Source: Acidimicrobiia bacterium (lineage in GTDB: Bacteria > Actinomycetota > Acidimicrobiia > Spongiisociales > ZC4RG35). From it: a stretch of DNA of 64,000 bases. Each line of letters begins with the position of its first letter. Position 1 is the first letter of the stretch. The notes below the pieces were generated by a model. That model made no database searches and was not told where the DNA came from. It saw only the letters and a program-made list of their open reading frames with translations. Both the position numbers and the translations under genes were made by a program. Location of the stretch: positions 1 to 64,000 of the forward strand of contig JACCTH010000021.1 in the NCBI GenBank assembly GCA_013812505.1. Reading direction: 5' to 3'. Below, in pieces: positions 57,286 to 64,000 of this stretch.

Positions 57286-57317
57286 ACCACCTAACGAACG
57301 ATCGTTCGTTAGGTGGT
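57286..57317. promoter_or_regulatory. Perfect 32-bp palindrome upstream of paaA, candidate TetR/PaaR-type operator
   Basis: ACCACCTAACGAACGATCGTTCGTTAGGTGGT, 12 bp upstream of the paaA ATG. Confidence 0.8.
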
Positions 57318-57323
57318 TGGATG

Positions 57324-57343
57324 CCGGTTTGGTGATAAAAACG
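57324..57343 (+). repeat. Solo copy of the CGGTTTGGTGATAAAAACG motif found in the cassette 1 inverted repeats
   Basis: CCGGTTTGGTGATAAAAACG; compare 14642-14660 and the reverse complement of 13546-13561. Confidence 0.75.
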
Positions 57344-57345
57344 AT

Positions 57346-58149
57346 CTATGTCCGGTGGTCGAGGAGTTGAGCCTGGTTGATGCGGCCCAGCGGGCCGTGT
57401 TCGTCGAAGACCAGGGTGTCGGCCATACCGATCCCGGTTTGATGCTGCCGGGCTACCGATCGCATCCCCACCCATTCGCCTACCGGCAAACGGTGGGCGT
57501 AAAGCGTGATGTCGGGATTGACAAAGATCCACTCGCGGGGGTTGATGCTTTGCGAGTTGCCGTTTGACAGATCGGCCAGCGTGGCCAGTAGTACGAACGG
57601 GCTCGGCTCCTCGCCGGCGATTACCGGCACTAAAAGCCGCATCCAGGAGAGACCGGGGCCCGGAATGGCGAAGCTTTGGTCGACGCTCCGAATCTCGACC
57701 GCGTCGTGATGAAAGCGTGCCACCCGTCCGCGGTCGCCGAAGCTCTCATTCCAGTCGAGGAGCGGCACTTCGTCCGGCGGTGGTGGTGCATTCCACTCGA
57801 GCGCCAGCGGCTGGAACGGCAATTCCGCGGTCCTGATCTTCAAGGCCGACACTCGTCCGACTTCAAGCCCCTCGGCATGGAGGAACGCGTCGACGACTTG
57901 GATTCGCTTGCCATCCCGCCTCACCACGGTTTCCACCGTGAGCGGTGTGAGGGGCACGGCGCGAAACAAATCGACCGTGAAGCGAACAACCTGCATGGGA
58001 ACCGCCGTCGGCACAGAATCGACGGCCCGCGCCAAGAGCCCTGACGGCGGGCTTCCGTGCTGGTGCTCGTCATCCCAACCACCGCGAGTTAGCTCCGTGG
58101 GCCGGAAGCGGTCGCCCTCAATCACGAACAGGGCGGAGCGTTCCTTCAT
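57346..58149 (-). CDS. TesB-like acyl-CoA thioesterase family protein
   Basis: GGWDDEHQHGSPPSGLLARAVD; VRFTVDLFRAVPLTPLTVETVVRRDGKRIQVVDAFL; ITLYAHRLPVGEWVGM. Confidence 0.85.
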   Translation of the reverse strand: MKERSALFVIEGDRFRPTELTRGGWDDEHQHGSPPSGLLARAVDSVPTAVPMQVVRFTVDLFRAVPLTPLTVETVVRRDGKRIQVVDAFLHAEGLEVGRVSALKIRTAELPFQPLALEWNAPPPPDEVPLLDWNESFGDRGRVARFHHDAVEIRSVDQSFAIPGPGLSWMRLLVPVIAGEEPSPFVLLATLADLSNGNSQSINPREWIFVNPDITLYAHRLPVGEWVGMRSVARQHQTGIGMADTLVFDEHGPLGRINQAQLLDHRT

Positions 58150-58194
58150 GAGCCGGCGGACGGTAGCTCAACCCGGTACACCTAACCTGCTCGG

Positions 58195-59079
58195 GTGTTA
58201 AGCATCAAGGGGCTGCGCAAGACCTACGGCGACGTCGTCGCGCTGGACGATTGCACCTTCCGCGCCGAGCCGGGGCGCATGCTGGGCTTTCTGGGACCGA
58301 ACGGAGCCGGGAAAACCACTGCCATGCGAGCGGTCTTCGGACTCGTCGAGCAAGACGCCGGAACCATCACCTGGCGCGACGCGCCGATCGGGTTCGAGCA
58401 GCGACAGCGCTTTGGCTACATGCCCGAAACCAGAGGTCTCTACCCGAAGATGCGAATTCACGACCAGCTTGTCTACCTCGGCCGGCTGCATGGCATGTCT
58501 GCGCGAGCTGCCGGTGACGAGGCCGAGGCCCTGTTGGCGACCTTCGGCCTCAGCGAGCGGACCCGTGACCCGCTCGAGAAGCTTTCGCACGGGAACCAAC
58601 AACGCGTTCAGCTCGCTGCAGCTTTGATCAACCGACCCGAGCTGCTGGTGCTCGACGAACCCTTCAGCGGTCTCGACCCCATCGGAGTTGAGACGATGGG
58701 CCAGGTGCTGCGCGAACGCGCCCGAGATGGCGCGGCAGTCGTTTTCTCCTCTCATCAACTCGACCTGGTCGAAGATCTCTGCGAGGACGTGGCGATCATC
58801 CGCCAGGGTTACATCGTTCGCCAGGGCGAGGTTGATCAGATCAAGGACGCGTCCCCGGTGCGCCATCTGGAACTAGAGCTCGCCGACGGCGACGTCCGCC
58901 AGCTCGGCGAGCTCAGCGACCGGGTAGTCGAACAAGTCGGCAATCGCTATCGGCTGATGGTTCCCGCTGACTTGGATATCCGACCGCTGATGAGTGGCGC
59001 CTTGGCGACTGGGCAGGTGCGTCGGTTCATCTATACGACGCCGTCACTCTCGGAGATCTTCCTAGAGGCGGTTGCGTGA
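58195..59079 (+). CDS. ABC transporter ATP-binding protein
   Basis: Walker A GPNGAGKTT; LSHGNQQRVQLAAALINRPELLVLDEPFSGLDP. Confidence 0.95.
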   Translation: MLSIKGLRKTYGDVVALDDCTFRAEPGRMLGFLGPNGAGKTTAMRAVFGLVEQDAGTITWRDAPIGFEQRQRFGYMPETRGLYPKMRIHDQLVYLGRLHGMSARAAGDEAEALLATFGLSERTRDPLEKLSHGNQQRVQLAAALINRPELLVLDEPFSGLDPIGVETMGQVLRERARDGAAVVFSSHQLDLVEDLCEDVAIIRQGYIVRQGEVDQIKDASPVRHLELELADGDVRQLGELSDRVVEQVGNRYRLMVPADLDIRPLMSGALATGQVRRFIYTTPSLSEIFLEAVA

Positions 59080-60281
59080 CCGGTTGGAATGGCATGTGGC
59101 TCGTCACGAAACGCGAGATCCGCGAACGGGCCCGCACCAAAGGATTCTTGATCTCGTCAATCCTCACGGTGGTGTTGATCACCGCCGCGATTGTGCTCCC
59201 AACCGTCGCTGGCGATGCTGCCGAGACTCATCGGATCGGAAGCCTCGGCGCGGGCAACGAGGCAATCGTCACCGCTGCCGCCGAGGTGGCCGCGGCAGAA
59301 GTCGCTGACCAGCCGGCGGAAGAGGCTGACGGCTTCGAAATATTCAACTTCTCGTCGCGAGAAGAGGCAGCGTTGGCTTTGCAGGCTGGCGAGGTGGAAG
59401 TGGTCCTTATCGATGGCGAAAGCGTCCTCGTCGCCACCGAGGGATTTGGCGGCACCCCGCTGGTCGGCACTCTGCAGCAAGCCGCCGGGGCTGTCCGTCT
59501 CCAAGAGCTGGTCGCCTCGAACGAGGAAGCGGCCTCGGTGATTGACGTCCTCTCAAGAGATCCGCTGGCCGTGACGACACTGGCTGGTGAGGACTCGGCG
59601 GCAGCCGAACGCGGCACCATCGCCTATGGCGGCCTCATCCTCATGTACATCGCCGTCCTCTCTTATGGGAACGCCGCTCTCACCGGCGTCACCGAAGAGA
59701 AGAACAATCGAGTGGTCGAAGTCCTCCTTGCCACCTTGAAACCCTGGCAGCTGCTCGGTGGCAAGGTCCTCGGCATCGGGCTGCTCGGCCTGGCGCAGTT
59801 CGCCGCCACCGTCATCGTCGCCTTCGTCGCGTTGAGAGCCACCAACGCTCTCGAGCTACCTGACCTCGACGCTTCCATCGTCGGGGTTCTCGTGCTTTGG
59901 TTCGTGCTCGGGTTCTCGATCTTCTCGGTTCTTTATGCCGCGGCAGGCGCGCTGGCGAGCCGTCCCGAAGAGGCTCAGTCGGCCAGCCTGCCCATGACCA
60001 TGATCGCCGTGTTGGCCTTCTTCCTCAGCTTCGGGGTGTTGAGCAATCCCGATTCGACTCTCTCGCGTATTGTCACGTTCATCCCGTTCACGGCGCCGTT
60101 CGTCGTCCCGGTTCGCAACGCCCTTGGGGCTCTGACGCTGGTCGAGCATGTGCTGGCCGTGATAGTGACCGTGCTCGCGATCATCCTTCTTATCCGGGTC
60201 GCGGCCCGTATCTACTCGGGCGGATTGCTCAGCATCGGCCGGCGGGTGAAGCTGCGCGAAGCCTGGCGGGGGACGAATTGA
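59076..60281 (+). CDS. ABC-2 type permease (NatB-like)
   Basis: Multi-TM C-terminus; LILMYIAVLSYGNAALTGVTEEKNNRVVEVLLATLKPWQLLGGKVLGIGLLGLAQF. Confidence 0.92.
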   Translation: MTGWNGMWLVTKREIRERARTKGFLISSILTVVLITAAIVLPTVAGDAAETHRIGSLGAGNEAIVTAAAEVAAAEVADQPAEEADGFEIFNFSSREEAALALQAGEVEVVLIDGESVLVATEGFGGTPLVGTLQQAAGAVRLQELVASNEEAASVIDVLSRDPLAVTTLAGEDSAAAERGTIAYGGLILMYIAVLSYGNAALTGVTEEKNNRVVEVLLATLKPWQLLGGKVLGIGLLGLAQFAATVIVAFVALRATNALELPDLDASIVGVLVLWFVLGFSIFSVLYAAAGALASRPEEAQSASLPMTMIAVLAFFLSFGVLSNPDSTLSRIVTFIPFTAPFVVPVRNALGALTLVEHVLAVIVTVLAIILLIRVAARIYSGGLLSIGRRVKLREAWRGTN

Positions 60282-61033
60282 TGGCGATCACCGTTGAGAA
60301 GAAGGATGGCGTCGCCAACCTTTGGCTGGACCGCCCGGAAAAGCTGAACGCGTTGTCGATCGACATGTGGACCGACCTTCCCCGCGCGGCCGCGGAACTG
60401 GCTAGCGACACTGAGGTGCGAGTCATCGTGGTGGCGGGACGTGGGCCCTGTCTAACGGCAGGAATCGACCTGGACATGCTTGCGGACCTCGCACCGGCGG
60501 GAGAGTCGGAAGCGGCGCGGCGGCTGGCGGTCATGCACCGGATCAAGGAACTTCAACACACCTTCACCTCGCTGGCTGACTGCCCCCAGCCGGTGATCGC
60601 GGCCATCCACGGCTACTGCCTGGGCGCCGGCATCGACCTGATCACCGCCTGCGACATCCGGTGGGCGAGCGCCGATGCGATCTTCTCGGTGCAGGAAACG
60701 CGGATGGGTTTGGTCGCCGACGTCGGCACCATGCAGCGGCTGCCGCGCATCGTCAACCCCGGTGATGTCGCCGAGCTGGTTTACACCGGCGCCGATATCA
60801 ACTCGACGCGGGCCCTCGAGATGCGCTTGGTGACCCGAGTGCTGCCCGATCAGCCCACTCTCTGGTCCGAGGTGATGGGCTTGGCCGGGATGATCGCCGA
60901 CAACTCGCCTCTGGTGGTGCAGGGAGCCAAGCGGGTGTTGCAAGCGGGCGAGGGCCGGTCGGTCGCCGAAGGGCTCGACTATATCGCGGTGTGGAACGCC
61001 GCCTTCGGAGAGTTTTCGCGCAGCAACCGATAG
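60281..61033 (+). CDS. Enoyl-CoA hydratase/isomerase family protein
   Basis: LWLDRPEKLNALS; HGYCLGAGIDLITACDIRWASADAIFSVQETRMGLVADVGTMQRLPRIV. Confidence 0.93.
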   Translation: MAITVEKKDGVANLWLDRPEKLNALSIDMWTDLPRAAAELASDTEVRVIVVAGRGPCLTAGIDLDMLADLAPAGESEAARRLAVMHRIKELQHTFTSLADCPQPVIAAIHGYCLGAGIDLITACDIRWASADAIFSVQETRMGLVADVGTMQRLPRIVNPGDVAELVYTGADINSTRALEMRLVTRVLPDQPTLWSEVMGLAGMIADNSPLVVQGAKRVLQAGEGRSVAEGLDYIAVWNAAFGEFSRSNR

Positions 61034-61065
61034 GTTGCGTTTGCTGCGCGAGAACGGTGGGGTGG

Positions 61066-61842
61066 TTACTCCTCGGGGCGCGGCGCCGGCTGGAGGATGT
61101 AGAAGAAAGCGCCGGTCGGATCCTGGAGATAGTGCATGATCCCGGCCATCGGCACGTCGATGACGCCGCTCATATCGGTCGCACCCAGCTCCACCGCCTT
61201 CTTGGCGGCCGCTTCGTGTTCGTCGACGGCGAAATAGACGTCCCAGTGCGCGGGCACTTCGGCCGGCCACATCTCTCCCATGTCCAAGCCACCGGCGCGC
61301 TTGTCCTGTCCAATGCCGCCCAGGTGGTACATGTTGCCCTCGCCCATGTCCATCGACTCCCACTCCCAACCAAAGACCTTCTCGTAGAAAGGACGAGCGG
61401 CGTCGAGGTCGCGCGTGGCGAGCTCGTTCCAGGCGAGCGACCCGTGGTCGCCATACATCTCCGCACCCTTGTGGGTCTTCGGCTCCCATAAACCGAACGC
61501 AGCACCCGAGGGGTCGGCGAGAAAAGCCATCCTTCCGAACTCCATCACGTCCATCGGTTCCATGAACACCTGGCCGCCCGCTTCTTTGGCCGCCTTGGTC
61601 TTCTCGTCGGCGCTATCGACGAGCACGTACGAGCTCCACATGCTGGGCATGCCCTCGGCCATGGTCGCCCCGAGCCCGGCGACGGCTTTGCCGTCCTTGG
61701 TGAAGTTGGTGTAGTAGCCCCCATCCGGCAAAGGTCCGTCCTGGGCCTCCCATTCAAAGAGCTCGGAGTAAAACTTCTTGGCAGCTTCCTGGTCGGTCGA
61801 AGCCAGATCGACCCAGCCAAATGTGTCGCGAGGAATCGTCAT
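61066..61842 (-). CDS. VOC-family protein with two glyoxalase-like domains
   Basis: FGWVDLASTDQEAAKKFYSELFEWE and second half WNELATRDLDAARPFYEKVFGWE. Confidence 0.92.
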   Translation of the reverse strand: MTIPRDTFGWVDLASTDQEAAKKFYSELFEWEAQDGPLPDGGYYTNFTKDGKAVAGLGATMAEGMPSMWSSYVLVDSADEKTKAAKEAGGQVFMEPMDVMEFGRMAFLADPSGAAFGLWEPKTHKGAEMYGDHGSLAWNELATRDLDAARPFYEKVFGWEWESMDMGEGNMYHLGGIGQDKRAGGLDMGEMWPAEVPAHWDVYFAVDEHEAAAKKAVELGATDMSGVIDVPMAGIMHYLQDPTGAFFYILQPAPRPEE

Positions 61843-61956
61843 CCTCTCTCCTTTCGTCGCGGTTCCCGCCCTCTGGCGAGAGTACCGCGATTCGGCTCCA
61901 TACCGACCTGCCAGGCGCCCGAAATTGAGGAAAAGTGAGGCCAGTCGATTTCTAAC

Positions 61957-62502
61957 GTGCCCTGCGTGGAAAGGATCTCTGGTCTCGAACGGGCACGGGC
62001 GGACCGCGCGGCCGATCGGTCGTGGGTCGCACGCGACCGACTCCACGGTGTGTTCGCCGCCAACCCAACTAGCCAGGAGGTGCTCGAACTCCTCGGCAGG
62101 GTCTCCTTCGAAATGGGAGACCTTCCTGAGGCGGGGCGCTATTGGTACTTGACCGAGACCGACAACGAGGAAGCGAGGCTTGCGAACGCGGCCTTCGAAA
62201 AACGATTCGGATCCAACCCGCATGCCGTGGTGCATTCCATTCCGCTAAAGGCCCCGATTTCGGTCTATCCGCCTCTTGTTCAGGATCGTCTAGCAGCGCT
62301 TCGCGACGCCGTGTCGAGGGACAAAGCCGCCTCCGGATTTCTGTCATGGAGTGACAAGGGCGAGTGGTTGACAAGTGAAGCGAAACCGCGTCCCAAACCG
62401 CCGAAACCGCACGGAAAGGTCCCAAACGTTGTGGTTGGTGTGTTGGTCTCGTTTACAGTCGGGGTCTGGGTCATTGGAGTGGTAACCATCGTCCGCCTGT
62501 GA
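61957..62502 (+). CDS. DUF6584-like protein
   Basis: ARDRLHGVFAANPTSQEVLELLGRVSFEMGDLPEAGRYWYLTE with C-terminal TM helix. Family name from memory. Confidence 0.6.
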   Translation: MPCVERISGLERARADRAADRSWVARDRLHGVFAANPTSQEVLELLGRVSFEMGDLPEAGRYWYLTETDNEEARLANAAFEKRFGSNPHAVVHSIPLKAPISVYPPLVQDRLAALRDAVSRDKAASGFLSWSDKGEWLTSEAKPRPKPPKPHGKVPNVVVGVLVSFTVGVWVIGVVTIVRL

Positions 62503-62508
62503 CGAGCC

Positions 62509-64000
62509 TCACCCCTTGAGCGCCTCGCTCACCAATCCGGGCAGCGACTGCCAGCGGGGTTTAGCGATGAAGCGAGTAAAACGCCGGGCTACTGCCGCGC
62601 CATTCTTGGCGGTGATCCCCCACGGGGGCGGCGGGGAAAGATGGACCTCGCCCTGGCGCCAAGCCCGCAGCATCGGGAAGAATGGGCCGCGCGCTACGGA
62701 CTTCTCGGGTCGGTCGAAGAAGAGCGCGTTATGGACGACCCCGACTCCGCTTCCCACTGCTCCCACCGAATGGCCGGGGAATGCGCCCCACGACGCCCGC
62801 GGCAAAAGGAAGTTCAACGCGGTCCAAGTGTTCACTGCCACCGCCCCATAACGCAGGTTGGCGATGGCGCCTTCGAAATGCGGGCCGTAGTCGTCTGCTG
62901 TCTGCGGGTGGATGATCAGGTTCGCACCCAACGACCCTTCCAACTGGTGGTTCGCCAGCTGCACCGCTGATTGGAGGAAATAGGCAGGGTCGTTGAAAGG
63001 GAGCCGCACCACCCCGAGAGCGGGGGTAAACCATTCAGTCTTGAAGGCGGACTCATCAGTGCCCGAGGTCAGGTTGGGCAGGATCGTCGTCGGCATCCCG
63101 CCCACTGTCACTGCCCCCGGCCGATCGGCGACCTTACGTCGCCGTTCCTCCCCTCCTGGGTAATAGGGAAAGCGCGGTTCGAGTTCGTCGATGACTTCCC
63201 CGATCGTTTCCACCAACTTGCCCGAACCGTCCCACCCCTCGGGGAGGACCAGGATCTGGGGAGCGATGCAGTTGTAACCGACGTTGATCAACTTGGCGGT
63301 GACGATCTGTTCGGCTTGATACTTGAAATCCGCCGCGGTCCACGGCCCAGGCACAACGATGATCGGGCTGACGCCACCCAGCTCGCTAGTCACCGGCTTC
63401 TCGAGCCGAGGTTCGCCATTTGCTCGCCGGCGTTCCGATTCGTCGCCCGTTCCCCAGACGATCGCGTCGTGCGTGGCGCGGCTGCCGGTGAGATGGACCG
63501 TGTCGACCAGCTCGTGTTCGATGAGAGACGCGCCGATGTCCGAAGTGCCGTAGACGATGCGGAGACAACCAAGGTCGACGAACTCGACCAGGATCTCTTC
63601 GATTAAAGGGCCGAGATAGTCGTTGATTGGGCTCAACTTCAGGATCACGACCTGGCTCTCGGCGATGAGCTTGTAGAGCGCGTCGAGGGCCGGGATCGAG
63701 CCGACGTTGCCGGCGCCCATAACTGCGCAAACTCTTGGATTGGGCCTGATTCGATAGGCGGCAGCAGTATTCTGCGCCAGCGTGGCCGGGGTCACTTGGG
63801 GCTGCATCCAAACGTCGATCGAGTAACCGGAGAGAAGGATTGCGTCGTACCAGTCGAAGGGCAGGACCCGCACGATCGCCCGTCCGTCCCTGCCCGAGCG
63901 CACCGAGCGTCTTGAGTAGGTGGCCCTACCGCCCGCCAGGCGGCGGAGAGATTCTGCGTAGGCCTGGGCGCCGGCGATGATCGAAAACGGACCCGAGAAC
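62509..64000 (-). CDS. Aldehyde dehydrogenase family protein, 5' end beyond window
   Basis: ELGGVSPIIVVPGPW, GYNCIAPQILVLPEG; frame stays open through base 64000. Confidence 0.85.
   Translation of the reverse strand, partial: FSGPFSIIAGAQAYAESLRRLAGGRATYSRRSVRSGRDGRAIVRVLPFDWYDAILLSGYSIDVWMQPQVTPATLAQNTAAAYRIRPNPRVCAVMGAGNVGSIPALDALYKLIAESQVVILKLSPINDYLGPLIEEILVEFVDLGCLRIVYGTSDIGASLIEHELVDTVHLTGSRATHDAIVWGTGDESERRRANGEPRLEKPVTSELGGVSPIIVVPGPWTAADFKYQAEQIVTAKLINVGYNCIAPQILVLPEGWDGSGKLVETIGEVIDELEPRFPYYPGGEERRRKVADRPGAVTVGGMPTTILPNLTSGTDESAFKTEWFTPALGVVRLPFNDPAYFLQSAVQLANHQLEGSLGANLIIHPQTADDYGPHFEGAIANLRYGAVAVNTWTALNFLLPRASWGAFPGHSVGAVGSGVGVVHNALFFDRPEKSVARGPFFPMLRAWRQGEVHLSPPPPWGITAKNGAAVARRFTRFIAKPRWQSLPGLVSEALKG

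Noticed and set aside
57349-57381. Tiny ORF MSGGRGVEPG after the TTTGGTGATAAAAACG motif as a leader peptide
   Set aside because: It overlaps the 3' end of the thioesterase gene on the other strand, has no downstream gene to regulate and is likely chance.

Overview
64-kb window from a GC-rich chromosome, most likely actinobacterial (Acidimicrobiia-like by gene content; inference only). Most of it is housekeeping: an E1 alpha/beta-fused 2-oxoacid dehydrogenase, argS, a glycolate oxidase operon (glcDEF), a hydantoinase A/B pair, glnA, a dispersed purine pathway (purA, D, E, B, C, S, Q, L, F, M), ABC transporters, and a phenylacetyl-CoA epoxidase operon (paaABCDE) with a TetR regulator and a perfect 32-bp palindrome next to paaA. 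No rRNA, convincing tRNA or CRISPR array was seen. The non-routine signals are: (1) a candidate selenoprotein, a thioredoxin-fold lipoprotein split in the ORF track by one in-frame TGA at 6107-6109 (SPT-U-GVC, a UxxC motif), with a SECIS-like hairpin downstream; (2) two solitary genes with an AbiEi-like wHTH and a DUF559/Vsr-like nuclease-type domain, each lying between imperfect inverted repeats, which could be one-gene mobile cassettes; (3) several families of intergenic palindromes, often exactly between convergent stop codons; (4) two genes whose only full-length start is CTG behind a strong Shine-Dalgarno; (5) a perfect 36-bp in-frame tandem repeat inside a GNAT gene. All calls are by eye from sequence; no database or folding computation was run.
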